Assembly (NCBI RefSeq): GCF_037176765.1
Contig: NC_090025.1
Span: 166,148,822-166,212,821 of the forward strand
Direction: 5' to 3'
DNA: 64,000 bases
Source: Anolis sagrei
Taxonomy: Eukaryota > Chordata > Lepidosauria > Squamata > Anolidae
Shown here: positions 37,217-43,800 of the stretch, in pieces
Position numbering within the stretch: the first letter of the stretch is position 1
Layout: every line of letters starts with the position of its first letter
Program-made: the position numbers and the translations under genes
Notes under the pieces: generated by a model
Seen by the model: only the letters and a program-made list of their open reading frames with translations
Databases searched by the model: none
Told to the model about the DNA's origin: nothing

Positions 37217-39518
37217 GAGAGAAATGAGCATTAATCCTTCACTACATCAACCCAACATCTTTGAAGATTCAAGATGCGTGTGTGCTCCTATTTATATCAG
37301 AAAAGTGGCCAAAATAACTGACCCTTCTCTTATTTAATTGCTATGGGATCAATTACAAATCTGTGGGTTTCCACCTCTCAGAACTCTGACTATGATGGAG
37401 CTGTATAGCTCCCAGCTCATTTTGTTAGGCTGTCTCACCCACAGCTTGAGAATAGCCATTTTCTGTTACTTTTAAGAGGGTAGTGCTTAAGGATATCCTT
37501 TCTGGTTTGAAAGAGTAAGTTGGACTGCCCCTTTGTCTGGGGATAAGGAGCCATCTTTAGTTTAAGGTTATTTGCTGTTGTTCATTCATTCAGTCACTTC
37601 CGACTCTTTGTGATCTCATGGACCATCCCACGCCAGAGTGCCCTGTCGGCTGTCACCTCCCCCAGTTCCTTCAGAGTCAAGCCAGTCACTTCAAGGATAC
37701 CATCCATCAGGCCCGTAGCCAGGATTTTGATTCAGGAAGAACTGAGTTTGATTGGGGGGGGCTAAGTTTGATTTGGGGGGCTGAGGATCGACCCTAACAA
37801 ACCTTTTGTATCGTTATCCCAATACCCTCATGTATATGGGATATATTGAGCATTGTAATCAGATCATGATATGAATAAACATAACAGTTTAAATAATGTA
37901 CCAATAAGGCCTTCTCGTGGACCATTCTGAGAATTTCGGAGGGGGGAGGGCTGAAGCCTCTCAAGTCCCCCCTCCAGCTATATGCCTGCCATCCATCCAT
38001 CTTGCCCTTGGTCGGCCCCTCTTCCTTTTTCCTTTCATTTCCCCCAGTATTATTGAGGTTATTACCACCAATGAATCTGGGAAGCAAGACCAGTGACAGG
38101 CTATGGAGTTTCCAGCACCTTTAGAAAGGTGCCAGTCCTCAACAGGTGTCAGGATGTGTCTGTATCAGCTAAAACCGAAAGCTGCTTCGTCCACTCCATG
38201 CCAGTTTTGGGAGCCATCTGGTATGAGCCATCTGGACTGGGGTGGGGGGGAGAAGTCTGGGAAATGTATTATGTTATTTGAGAATTTAATGTAGCCATTA
38301 CGAGTAGATAGCAGGGAGGTCATGGGTCAACTAGATGATATACTTCCAGTTTGGTCAGTTTGGGAAATGTTTGGGAAATGGTCAGAACTAGCTTTCTTTT
38401 CTCCTTGGCAAGAAGGAATAATAAAGCTGTTTCCAAGGACCATCCTTTGTGAGTGATCTTTTATTCTAAAGTCTGCCAGGGGCTGACAATAGGAGAGACC
38501 TGCACTCTCAACCTCCTGCCTGATCACCTTGGGCATTGGCACCCCAGAGACCAGAGAAAGTGAGCGAGAGTATCTTTCATCTGCCCTTCATCTACAGAAT
38601 CATCCACGAGCAGTGACTTCAAGGGCAACCAGTGACCTTCAAGTTTTAATTATTTATTTATATACAACATTTCTACCCTGCCTTTCTCAACCCCAGAGGG
38701 GACTCAAGGCGGCTTTACAACATAGGCAGCTATTTGATGCCATTAAAAACAATGAAAAATTAAAATGAACATTTAAATAGGATTATAAAATACATCAAAA
38801 CATTTAAAACATTTAAACCAAATAATCACTATTAAACCCCGCTATTCATATTCATAATCCGGGCTGTTCCATTGGTATGGACTTTGTTGTGGGAAAATCG
38901 AGATAGTGCCTGGGTGGAGATAGGCCCAAGACCAATTAATAAAATGTTACAATTTCTTGAAAGTAATAGCATGGACACTGACTCTTGGGGTTCCTTACTA
39001 AAACAAGAAGGCAAACCAGCATCCCCCAAGCTGATAGAAAGTTAACACATGTTAGCACTGAAGTCATTCAGAGCTGCTTGGATGTGACTGCACACTGACA
39101 GCCAATTATTGGAACAGAAAAGGCCATACTTTTTATTGGTTATAGTTGCAGAACATTGACCCTACCATGGGTTGATTCAAGTGTCTGCCAATGTGAGTCC
39201 CATGGGGTGCAAATATTAGCCACTCAACCATCACTTTCCTGTATAGCCCCACTTTGATTTTAATTTATTGGTGTGACATTAGAGTGTGACACAATGTGCT
39301 TTTATCCATTGGGCAAAATTTAAGGTCTTTGTGAAATTCAAGAAAACAGAGGAAAGCAGGCAAGCAAAACAGTGAAAAACATGAGTGTAGGATAAGAAAA
39401 AGAAAGAGAACAAGCAGTGACAAAAATATGAGGAGGCTAATAAAAACTTACCCTGAGCTTCAACAATAGAAGAGATAAAGCTCAAAGCCAGGATAATAAA
39501 ATAGGACCTCATAATCAT
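15372..39518 (-). CDS. CSF2RB: CSF2RB, cytokine receptor common beta subunit; 13 coding exons, 871 aa
   Basis: Coding exons (high to low coordinate): 39518-39452, 36248-36122, 33069-32906, 31096-30939, 29683-29518, 28625-28487, 28392-28217, 26241-26102, 25927-25762, 23647-23557, 22388-22319, 18333-18245, 16434-15372; 2616 nt, phases consistent throughout. The product is the signalling chain shared by GM-CSF, IL-3 and IL-5 receptors at the plasma membrane; JAK2 binds its box1. Seen: signal peptide (MIMRSYFIILALSFISSIVEA); four fibronectin-III-like domains (two cytokine-receptor modules); WSEWS at 421-425 in domain 4 and a degenerate SDWSS at 215-219 in domain 2; one membrane helix about 439-458; box1 KWEATIPSPP at 469-478; a long cytoplasmic tail. 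Tail tyrosine motifs FDYDGPYLHL (Y579/Y583), DYITTENL (Y692), DYVTSLP (Y766) and VGDYCFFP (Y814) match mammalian sites. Human protein is 897 aa. No breaks seen. Confidence 0.96.
16461..17892. other. CSF2RB intron 12, no feature recognised
   Basis: AT-rich intron sequence with a short (CA)n at about 17408-17420. I see no exon and no repeat I can name in this part. Confidence 0.5.
17893..18206. mobile_element. hAT-type MITE with 8-bp TSD
   Basis: Starts CAGAGCTTCTTAAACG and ends GTTTAAAAAGCAGCG. Flanks CTTTATAC (17885-17892) and CTTTAGAC (18207-18214) agree at 7 of 8 bases. Length 314 bp, no ORF. Its right end lies 30 bp from the 3' end of CSF2RB exon 12 (18245). Confidence 0.65.
18245..18333 (-). 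CDS. CSF2RB: CSF2RB coding exon 12 (residues 489-517)
   Basis: Acceptor TTTCTTTTCAG and donor GTGAGC. Encodes KVELPDNLEDHSTQSSPALQ then GFDYTKILE, membrane-proximal cytoplasmic sequence after box1. Phase 0 in, 2 out. Confidence 0.9.
18340..20790. other. CSF2RB intron 11, first part: no feature recognised
   Basis: No exon and no repeat that I can name with confidence. A small inverted repeat lies around 20448-20478 (CTAGGGATC ... GATCCCTA). Confidence 0.45.
20793..22010 (+). repeat. Composite interspersed repeat (class unassigned) with CR1-like piece and (TTCC)n
   Basis: Begins TATATACTAGCTGTACTCGG, CCACGCGTTACTGTGG and ends AATCCCACAAACGAACATTA followed by TTTTTATTTATATAGATATA. These are the two ends of a repeat common in lizard genomes whose class I cannot assign. 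Inside, 21015-21145 resembles a CR1 3' end (CTGGTAGCCATCTGTTGGGG, ..CTCTAGGACTCTGATTCTAT). A TTCC microsatellite fills 21171-21214, followed by pyrimidine-rich sequence to 21370. The ORFs here are low-complexity or chance. Confidence 0.55.
21171..21214 (+). repeat. (TTCC)n microsatellite
   Basis: About 11 TTCC units, embedded in a longer pyrimidine-rich tract. Confidence 0.95.
22319..22388 (-). CDS. CSF2RB: CSF2RB coding exon 11: box1 (residues 465-488)
   Basis: Acceptor TTTTTTTCAG and donor GTAGGA. Encodes RKKRKWEATIPSPPRTLLLP then GFFQ. KWEATIPSPP is the proline-rich box1 that docks JAK2; the human counterpart is RRKWEEKIPNPSKSHLFQ. Phase 2 in, 0 out. Confidence 0.94.
22465..23000 (+). mobile_element. 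CR1 LINE, 3' end
   Basis: Encodes the CR1 ORF2 C-terminus: [19 protein letters not shown], then [73 protein letters not shown]. Ends with the CR1 hallmark octamer repeats (ATTGTATGATTCTATGATTCT). Only the 3' end is present, with internal stops. Confidence 0.92.
23557..23647 (-). CDS. CSF2RB: CSF2RB coding exon 10: transmembrane helix (residues 435-464)
   Basis: Encodes IFPTWGIVLIGIISIILIMV then VLYYCYKYLL, a single hydrophobic helix followed by basic residues. Phase 1 in, 2 out, donor GTAAGC. Confidence 0.94.
24150..24355 (+). repeat. tRNA-headed SINE with BovB-type tail (partial)
   Basis: TTCAAATGCTCACTCAGTCATGAAACCC, GGGTGAACTTGGGCAAGTCA, CAGACTCTCAGCCTGAGGAG, ...ATAATAGGTTCACTTTGAGG is a diverged squamate SINE of the kind mobilised by BovB. 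A reverse copy lies at 55640-56010. Confidence 0.65.
24375..24432 (+). mobile_element. MITE fragment
   Basis: CACACTGCAGAATGACAGCA, GTTTGACACCACTTTAACTG matches one arm of a common lizard MITE. Only one end is present. Confidence 0.4.
24481..25275 (-). mobile_element. BovB (RTE) LINE, 3' part
   Basis: The - strand encodes the BovB reverse-transcriptase C-terminus: LKIHIVKAMVFPVLTYGCES then W, ...IDAFVLWCWRKILRVPCTAR, RSNQEI, YFGHIMRRQEILEKTMML, GKIEGKRKRG-type end. The 3' end shows the BovB block complementary to TTCATTCAGTCACTTCTGAC. Upstream (25050-25275) carries the Asp-rich RT region with frameshifts. Old copy inside CSF2RB intron 9. Confidence 0.9.
25762..25927 (-). CDS. CSF2RB: CSF2RB coding exon 9: domain 4, WSEWS (residues 380-434)
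   Basis: Encodes AKHVNASFYKDFTFTSKFLN, PGSSYTAKVRAKVNAPSYDG, PWSEWSKELQWTTKD. The WSEWS box is intact. Donor is GTAAGC at 25761; phase 0 in, 1 out. Confidence 0.95.
26102..26241 (-). CDS. CSF2RB: CSF2RB coding exon 8: domain 4, first half (residues 333-379)
   Basis: Encodes IKAASPYNLSVTDLNYQAYK, LQWKATLHRNIAQIYQILYW, KTENPSE. Two in-phase donors are possible: GTAGTA after 26102, or GTAAGG after 26099, which would add one Val. Phase 1 in, 0 out. Confidence 0.93.
26805..28045 (+). mobile_element. Penelope-like element (PLE), 5'-truncated, intact GIY-YIG region
   Basis: An uninterrupted frame at 26813-27460 encodes the end of a PLE reverse transcriptase (LPFLDVLVIRKTDQQL, YRKPTHMDTYLY), the linker, and the GIY-YIG endonuclease typical of Penelope elements (GVYCIPCSCGQVYIGTTKRS then IVQTRIKEHERHC). 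A stop follows HCRLL; downstream the PLE C-terminal region continues with breaks (KHSILFENTEMLY-like frame). The 3' end (GAGGATGCCTGTCATAGATG, ...AGAATGCTTCTGGAACATGG, CCATACAGCCCAAAAACTTA) matches two further PLE ends at 10303-10482 and 33780-33990. Most of the RT is missing. It lies in CSF2RB intron 7. Confidence 0.92.
28217..28392 (-). CDS. CSF2RB: CSF2RB coding exon 7: domain 3, second half (residues 274-332)
   Basis: Encodes QEKECSPVHEKELPPSPLNS, PKHVLQSCEISVTSPNGQSQ, YFVTVRPKEEKRTVELAKQ. I place the donor at GTAAGA (28216), because that keeps phase with exon 8 and aligns with human VNIQ-MAPPSL. Phase 2 in, 1 out. Confidence 0.92.
28487..28625 (-). CDS. CSF2RB: CSF2RB coding exon 6: domain 3, first half (residues 228-273)
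   Basis: Encodes GEAEAQPKNINCRFKGIDQL, KCSWEVRQEITSSILFTLFY, KDNTTS. Matches human [20 protein letters not shown] and WEVRKEVASSVSFGLFYK. Conserved Cys and CSW positions. Donor GTGAGT. Confidence 0.95.
28660..29515. other. CSF2RB intron 5, no feature recognised
   Basis: No exon and no repeat I can name in this 860-bp stretch. Confidence 0.5.
29518..29683 (-). CDS. CSF2RB: CSF2RB coding exon 5: domain 2, second half (residues 173-227)
   Basis: Encodes ESSSILVSNASQCLLQHLIP, GNTYVARVRSKPGRTSQLVS, HYSDWSSVVTWDTPE. TYVARVR is identical to human. The WSXWS-like box is SDWSS, not canonical, as in mammals (SKWSP). Donor GTAATC. Confidence 0.95.
29690..30370. other. CSF2RB intron 4, part with no recognised feature
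   Basis: No exon or clear repeat seen. Confidence 0.45.
30370..30770 (-). mobile_element. CR1 LINE fragment, old
   Basis: Reverse complement of CR1 ORF2 C-terminus DNA: GATGGTCACCCAGTCTCTGTTTA, ...GGAAGTTCCTCCTACTGCTTAG, ...TTTGAATCCATTGCTCTGTC, ...AGCAGAAAACAGGCTTGCTCC. More diverged than the copies at 22465 and 60180. Confidence 0.8.
30939..31096 (-). CDS. CSF2RB: CSF2RB coding exon 4: domain 2, first half (residues 120-172)
   Basis: Encodes VQPLPPSKLVVSITEDGDSL, LLWEAGDGINRNHWLEDSLD, FEVTYKRFWESWE. Matches human [20 protein letters not shown] and ...LEFEVVYKRLQDSWED. Phase 1 in, 0 out, donor GTATCT. Confidence 0.95.
31175..31309. mobile_element. Foldback hAT MITE, 135 bp, exact 8-bp TSD
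   Basis: Starts CAGTGGTTCTCAACC and ends GGTTGAGAACCACTG; nearly the whole element folds back on itself (CCCAGAAATCCCAGCC and complementary arm). Flanked by CAGTAGAG at 31167-31174 and 31310-31317, an exact duplication. Same family as 55766-55898 and 56705-56839. It lies 79 bp upstream of CSF2RB exon 4. Confidence 0.92.
31695..31815. mobile_element. Foldback MITE (AGCTTGGAAAAAGTT family), degenerate
   Basis: CTACAACTCCTAGAATTCTC, ...GGCCACTGGC, ...AAACTTTTTCCAAGCTCTAG follow the same plan as the copies at 43660-43800 and 53500-53615. Confidence 0.5.
31880..31995. mobile_element. Foldback MITE, degenerate second copy
   Basis: GTGCTACAACTCCCAAAATC, ..TGTAGTCCAAGAAAGGATTT, TTCCCCCAAGCTC. Diverged member of the same family as 31695-31815. 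Confidence 0.45.
32034..32829 (+). mobile_element. Mariner (TcMar) transposon, about 796 bp, internally deleted, TIRs present
   Basis: Ends are inverted repeats: GAGTTATCCGGAAAGTAAGG near 32036 and the complement of CCTTACTTTCTGGATAACTC near 32807-32826. TA lies at both flanks (32032-32033, 32830-32831). The transposase C-terminal half is readable (LLHDNAHPHTAHATQEL, WDVLSHPSHRPNFTPSDFHL, FIKLKEHLGRK), with the mariner HDNA...PSDFH catalytic region; the last Asp of the D,D34D triad is the D of PSDFH. About 0.5 kb compared with a full mariner is missing: short N-terminal remnants with stops (ATNVKTWH-like region at 32270-32340) join directly to the catalytic part. Non-autonomous. Its right end is only 77 bp from CSF2RB exon 3. 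Confidence 0.9.
32906..33069 (-). CDS. CSF2RB: CSF2RB coding exon 3: domain 1, second half (residues 65-119)
   Basis: Encodes KKLENVACNSQKVGSQIQWE, CHRSQDIIIFGMNNTFVFKP, ELSLDIHLNVSFFNN. Acceptor GCTTACAG, donor GTTTGT (weak). Phase 2 in, 1 out. Divergent from human in sequence but matching in Cys positions and length. Confidence 0.9.
33080..33525. other. CSF2RB intron 2, no feature recognised
   Basis: No exon or nameable repeat. Confidence 0.45.
33526..33665. mobile_element. MITE-like foldback fragment
   Basis: ACACATGGATTCCACTTTGA ... GATTCCCAGGGATGGAACCATGG resembles 14455-14625 in plan. Old, ends unclear. Confidence 0.35.
33780..33990 (+). mobile_element. Penelope-like element, 3' end fragment
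   Basis: ATATATAAATCCCACTTGTC, TAGTTTCCAACAGACCTCAC, ..GATGATGCCTGCAACAGATG, ..AGAATGCTTCTGGAACACAG match the 3' end of the PLE at 26805-28045 in the same orientation. Confidence 0.85.
34652..34672 (+). repeat. Short (TA)n/T-rich tract at SINE end
   Basis: TATATATATATTTTTGTTTG abuts the tail of the antisense Sauria SINE, consistent with its A/T-rich 3' tail. Confidence 0.6.
34664..34765 (-). repeat. Sauria SINE, 3' half, antisense
   Basis: Reverse complement of the Sauria SINE 3' half: GTGTCAGGAGTTGCTCCTG, GAGAGAATTGGCCGTCTGCA, AGGACGTTGCCCAGGGGACG, CCCGGATG. The best-preserved Sauria piece in the window. Confidence 0.9.
34944..35262 (-). repeat. tRNA-headed lizard SINE (TTTACC-tailed), near full length, antisense
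   Basis: AAAGGTAAAGGTAAAGG tail at the left, then CTGACATTAAGTTCAGTTAC, ..TCATCTCCATTTCTAAGCCG, ..CACCTCCAAGGTCATGTGGC, ..CCGCCGGAGCGGTATCTATT, and at the right the tRNA-like head with B box (GGATTTGAACCTG) and A box (AACCCACTGTGCCACCGG). Other copies at 51160-51308, 53155-53368 and 61800-62103. I do not give a database name because I cannot confirm it. Confidence 0.85.
35655..35775. mobile_element. hAT-type end fragment
   Basis: CTAGATCAGCGTTTCTTAAA then ATGTCAGGTTTCATGGAATT and ATCTTTATGGAACCCC look like one end of a hAT non-autonomous element. Low support. Confidence 0.35.
36122..36248 (-). CDS. CSF2RB: CSF2RB coding exon 2: domain 1, first half (residues 23-64)
   Basis: Encodes VSSLMQTLNCSTDYDSYTAC, TWFEHQEARRLVNMSLLYED, KD. 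Matches human [20 protein letters not shown] and ..AQRLVNVTL. Short acceptor TTCTTTTTCAG, donor GTGAGT. Confidence 0.93.
36255..37130. other. CSF2RB intron 1, part with no gene recognised
   Basis: AT-rich with short (TGTA)n near 36602-36622 and a weak MITE-like patch at 36700-36790 (ACAACTCCCAGAATC). No exon seen. Confidence 0.4.
37130..37215 (+). repeat. LINE tail with (ATT)n microsatellite
   Basis: AGTTGTAACCATACTTAAGC, CACGAGGAGAGGCAGGTAAG, AAATAAA then 10 ATT units to 37215; an L2-type 3' tail with its simple-repeat end. Confidence 0.7.
37572..38060 (-). mobile_element. BovB (RTE) LINE 3' end, interrupted by a hAT MITE
   Basis: TGTTGTTCATTCATTCAGTC, ACTTCCGACTCTTTGTGATC, ...GTCAAGCCAGTCACTTCAAG, GATACCATCCAT, then after the MITE CCATCTTGCCCTTGGTCGGC, CCCTCTTCC. 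The two halves are contiguous in BovB once 37708-37988 and one TSD copy are removed. Confidence 0.9.
37708..37988 (-). mobile_element. hAT MITE (CAGGCCCGTAGCC family), 281 bp, exact 8-bp TSD, nested in BovB
   Basis: Starts CAGGCCCGTAGCC and ends AGCTATATGCCTG. Flanked by CCATCCAT at 37700-37707 and at 37989-37996, an exact target duplication. The host BovB sequence naturally contains tandem CCAT here, so the TSD is slightly inflated by context, but the family's second copy has an independent exact TSD. Orientation is opposite to the copy at 44876-45182. No transposase. Confidence 0.9.
38640..38830 (-). repeat. L2-type tail, antisense
   Basis: ATTATTTATTTATATACAACA, TTTCTACCCTGCCTTTCTCA, ACCCCAGAGGGGACTCAAGG, CGGCTTTACAAC is the reverse complement of the L2-type 3' end, then older sequence. 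Confidence 0.65.
39452..39518 (-). CDS. CSF2RB: CSF2RB coding exon 1: signal peptide (residues 1-22 plus split codon)
   Basis: ATG at 39518-39516; encodes MIMRSYFIILALSFISSIVE then AQ. Short basic start, hydrophobic core and an A/Q cleavage region form a signal peptide. Donor GTAAGT. A second ATG two codons on could also serve as start. The 5' UTR and promoter lie at higher coordinates and are not resolved. Confidence 0.88.
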
Positions 39519-39934
39519 CTCTTCTTTAATTTCCCTTTGAAGAATTATCCTATGATAGAACTCCTTACATTGAATGCTGTTCGTTGATGGTTGCCTTTCT
39601 GGTGTTTCTTCCAGTGCTACAGTTTATCAAATGCCTCCTGTGGAATGTATGAGTAAACATGTTTTAAAATAAGGGTGACTCTCATACTTCCTATTACCTA
39701 ACACCATGATTTCAAAATGTTTTCCCTTTCGGAAAACCCTGTCCTTCTGGCCTTGTGTCTAACATGGAAAAGTTGTATAACAGCTGCTAAATCACTTTTC
39801 ATTTCAGAGGACCCTGAGACTTCTAAGCATCCAAGCAGGTAGAGAAGTCAGGGACTAAAACTGTTGGAAGAGAGAGACAAGTTGCCCATGGGAGAACTTC
39901 CTTTAAGTGAAATTCTGAAATCTAAAATATTGTA

Positions 39935-40205
39935 TTCTAAAATCTAAAATTGTTCACTTGGGTGGCTGAGATAGTGACACCTTTGCTTTCTGATAGGTCA
40001 ATGTACACAAACATTATTTCATGCGCATTAATATGACTATTGTTTATAAAATTGCCTTTGAGCTATACAGTGCAGATAAACACATTTCATGTTTAGACTT
40101 CAGTCCAATCTCCAAGATAACTCATGATGTACTCAATATATAAATGATGGTATTTCAAGATCCAAAATAATTCTGATCCCAAGCATTTTCCATGAGGGAT
40201 ACTCA
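39935..40205 (+). mobile_element. Tigger-like DNA transposon fragment, 3' part
   Basis: Ends AAGCATTTTCCATGAGGGAT then ACTCAA, a diverged form of the Tigger 3' end (GGATAAGGGATACTCAACC). Its core (AATTGCCTTTGAGCTATACA) matches 2445-2575 and 2990-3100. Confidence 0.65.
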
Positions 40206-40349
40206 ATCTGTTTTAACTACACTTCTCTCTTTTTTGAAAAATATTCCATAAACTTTATAGGTGTCCCTGTAAGGTTGGATGAGAATTTCATTTCAGTATA
40301 GTTTGACGAAGAGTTCAGCAACATTTTATTAATTGCTTCATATTTTGAA

Positions 40350-41205
40350 TAAATGTAGTGGCCCGGCGGTGGGTTCGTAGGTGACTGTGGAGCCCTATTC
40401 TTGATCTGCAGTGAGGGCATCAGTTACCAGGTAGAAGGCGGTCCTGGTCGGGGTTGGCTTGATGCGCCTTCCTCTTGGCACGTTTCTCTCTTTCACCCTC
40501 CATTCGTGCCTCTTCAAATTCTACAGAACTGCTGGTCACAGCTGACCTCCAACTGGAGTGCTCAAGGGCCAGGGCTTCCCAGCTGTCAGTGTCTATGCCA
40601 AAGTTTTTAAGGTTGGCTTTGAGCCCATCTTTAAATCTCTTTTCCTGTCCTCCAATATTCCGTTTTCCATTCTTGAGTTCAGAGTAGAGCAACTGCTTCG
40701 GGAGACAGTGGTCAGGCATCCGGACAATGTGGCCGGTGCAGCAGAGTTGATGGCGGAGGACCATTGCTTCAGTGCTGGTGGTCTTTGCTTCTTCTAGCAC
40801 ACTAACATTTGTCCACTTGTCTTCCCAAGAGATTTGCAGGATTTTTCGGAGGCAGCGTTGATGGAATTGTTCCAGGAGTTGCATGTGACGTCTGTAGACT
40901 GTCCAAGTCTCGCAGGCATAGAGCAGGGTTGGGAGGACAATAGCTTTATAAACAAGCACCTTGGTATCCCTACGGATGTCCCGGTCCTCAAACACTCTCT
41001 GCTTATTTGGAAAAACACTTCACTCGCAGAGCTCAGGAGGTGTTGTATTTTGGTATCAATGTTGACTTTGGTGGAGAGGTGGCTGCCAAGGTAGTGGAAA
41101 TGGTCAACATTTTCTAATGTTACACCATTAAGTTGTATTTCTGGCATTGGAGAGGGATTGGTCGGTGACTGCTCATTTTTAAACTTAAGCTTTAACAAAA
41201 TATGG
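40350..41205 (-). mobile_element. Non-LTR retrotransposon 3' half (same family as 13250-14140)
   Basis: A 191-codon - strand frame (40995-40420) encodes DIRRDTKVLVYKAIVLPTLL, YACETWTVYRRHMQLLEQFH, QRCLRKILQISWEDKWTNVS, VLEEAKTTSTEAMVLRHQLC, then MPDHCLPKQLLYSELKNGKR and EKRFKDGLKANLKNFGIDTD. A second frame upstream (41210-40980) encodes MPEIQLNGVTLENVDHFHYL and GSHLSTKVNIDTKIQHLLSS, so at least one frame change separates them. This is the thumb and C-terminal part of a LINE RT. The clade is not certain. Confidence 0.88.
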
Positions 41206-41864
41206 ATCAAGAAAATAATAAAACAGATTTTTTTTTATCCTAGTCCCAAATTTCCTTTTAAAATAATGTCTTCCAACAAGGTTAGTTATAGCAAAGACCA
41301 GCTCTGTACTTATCAGTCATATGACTGTTGAGAGAACAGCTTTGAGGAAGCCTTTCACCATTTATGGAAAAGAGTTGAAAGAGACAGAAACTGTTCTATT
41401 GTGCTAGAATCGATCCTCAAGAGCGTGTGGTCTCACCTCATCCTTTGGCTGGGAAACTTCCCTCTGCAGCGCCCACAGGAGAGAATTCCACAGACACTCA
41501 GTACTGAACCTGACATCACATGAGGTGACATGACCAGATCTTCCAGTGTAATTTTCTGTCTCCCACATAAATTATGGCCATACCGTAAGACTGCACTCAT
41601 GATGTGCAATAATTCCTTCAGATACAAAGGCTAAATCAGATAGCAGAATTCTAGGAGTTTTCATCTAGAAAATGTAACACTTTCAATCTCTATGTGTCTA
41701 TCAAATGAAATGAATAAGAATTAGTTAGTGATGCTGTATCAATATGGAGATACATTCTAGGAATCAAATCAAAACATTTTGACAACCCCATGGTCCAATG
41801 ATGAATCAAAGGTGCTTTAAGATCTTTTTTAAGATACTGTCAATCCGCTGTATGAATAAATAGC

Positions 41865-42020
41865 CCCAGATACAACAGCTTGAAAATATTTTAATCCCAA
41901 AAGCAAACCTTGATTTTGCTATTTTATATAAGGCACACCATATTACTTAAGCATCCATATACATTTAGGTTCAAAGGGGGTTCTGACACCAATCACCAAT
42001 GGATATGCACTTCAATTGGT
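41865..42020. mobile_element. Tigger-like fragment, weak
   Basis: AGCTTGAAAATATTTTAATC, ..GCTATTTTATATAAGGCACA, ..AAGCATCCATATACATTTAG are consistent with diverged Tigger/MER2-like sequence. Confidence 0.35.
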
Positions 42021-43164
42021 TCTCTAATAATATATCTCTTATTTCTTATCTCCACAACAGTATCTGGAATATACATATTAAAATGCATAGGGCACACGCT
42101 CACCATTGATGCAATGTGAGTAAAGACCTAAACATATACATCAATGCAGAAATAAATCTTGCCCATTTTACTTGCTTGCATCCATGGATTAACAAGACTA
42201 CACAATATGAGATCTGTTAAAGTCATAGTTATGCTGTACTATCCAAACCTAAAACCACCTTAAAAGTCAGATAGCCATCTGGAACAATGGCACACTTTTT
42301 CCACCTTACTTCCCTGTCCATCTGCCATGGTCTTTAAAATTCATCTCTTTATAACTTTACATGGTTGGTGGGGCAAGGAGGGACAAATCATGAAAGAGCA
42401 GCCAAAAAATATCCCTTCCATAAACTCTTACAATAGAGAGTCTTTCTTTTTGGGACCAGCTAACAATCATGTCTTTCTGCTGCTCATCCTGTGAAATCAA
42501 GATGGGGAGGAAGGTAGACTAAGAGAAAAGCAAAGCTATACATTTTCATAAGTTACACTCTGATAAGAAGAAGAAAAATACATTTACTGGTGGGTTTTTT
42601 TTTTTGTTCCCACTGCAAGAATGTTCTCAAAACCTCCAGTGTTCAAGGACTATTCACAGTTCAGGATTTGGAACTCAGGAGTTCTGAAACTCTCCAAAAG
42701 ATCCTAGAACTCGGGAAGGCTGATATAGAGAGATATTGGCCTTCAGATAACTTGGATCTTGATTTTGAAGATCACAAGCAGAACCTGGGATTGGATCTGG
42801 AAACAGACTGGCATCCAGCTATTGTAGAAGGGAGTTATATGCTCCCTATAAGCTACACCACCAACTTTCTGTAGCCTGAGATCTGTCTAGGACAGTGGTG
42901 GCAATTCTATAGCATGCATGCCAGAAGGGGCAGGCAGCACCCTCTCTCCTGGCACCATCACCCGCCGCTCACTCACCATCCTGCTCCCACTTGCCCACCC
43001 ACCTGCTCACCCCCTGCTTGCTGACCCACTTGCCTGCCCCCTGCTCACCATCCTGCCCTCATTTGCTCACCTGTTTGCCTACCCCACTTGCTCACTCGCT
43101 GCTCACTCACCATCCTGCCCCTGCTCCCCCCCTCACTCACTCACCTATTTGCCTACCTCTGACA

Positions 43165-43222
43165 CTCCCTTCACAACCCCCCCCCCCAGGGGTCCCGACC
43201 ACCAGGTTGAGAAGCACTAACT
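43165..43222 (+). mobile_element. hAT-type 3' end fragment
   Basis: ACAACCCCCCCCCCCAGGGG, TCCCGACCACCAGGTTGAGA, AGCACTAAC is a hAT end like those at 8130-8160 and 48540-48577. The preceding CACTTGCTCACC-rich stretch (42950-43160) is low-complexity tandem sequence, which explains the Pro/His-rich ORFs there. Confidence 0.6.
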
Positions 43223-43659
43223 TAAAACAAGTGCTCATTACATACTACTTTCTTCCTCCTAAAACAATGTCTCTAAATATCTGGAGAATATCTGAAACAA
43301 GCAAACAACAAACAACAAACTTACCTTACTCTTTAATTTTCCTCTCTACTCCTTCTCACACAATGACAGATTTGTATAACCTAGATGTGTTTGGCATCCT
43401 CTCTCCTAGCTGAGGACATTTCTCCCAGTGAATTGTTTCTCTCGGTTTCCATTTCTCACATTACGTTTTTGTCAATCTCTCTAGTTCAGGGAAGGGAAAC
43501 TAGTTCTGTTTTCATGTTGCACCATATGAGCAATTTCTTTTAGGAGGCGTGGAAAATTGCAAAATGCCTCCTGCTTGGAGGGGGGAACACAGAAAAAGAG
43601 AAGTATCTGTAAACACAAATGGCCTTTTCAGAAAATTAAAATGTAAACTGAGTGGCACT

Positions 43660-43800
43660 ACAGCCAAGAGTTTAGAAAAGTTACTTTTGAGGATTGCCTT
43701 GCTGAAAATTCTTCAGTTAGCATGGACAGTGGGCATGCTATTGGGGAATTCTTAGTGTTGTAATCCAAAAATGCAGTGTTTCCAAGCTCTGGACTCTAGC
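43660..43800. mobile_element. Foldback MITE (AGCTTGG family)
   Basis: GAAAAGTTACTTTTGAGGATTG ... AGCATGGACAGTGGGCATGCTA ... TTCTTAGTGTTGTAATCCAA ... AGTGTTTCCAAGCTCTGGA: inverted arms around a GCATG..CATGC core. Confidence 0.6.

Noticed and set aside
37794-38087. 97-codon - strand ORF sharing a peptide with 44844-45071
   Set aside because: Both lie inside copies of the same hAT MITE; the shared frame follows from DNA similarity and is not evidence of a host gene.
42590-42874. 94-codon + strand ORF with acidic text (LELGKADIERYWPSDNLDLD)
   Set aside because: No ATG-plus-splice context, no family recognised, and it lies in the repeat-rich spacer. Looks like a chance frame.
42918-43413. Pro/His/Leu-rich ORFs in two frames
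   Set aside because: They arise from low-complexity CTCACCTGC-like tandem sequence next to a hAT end; both frames are open because of composition.
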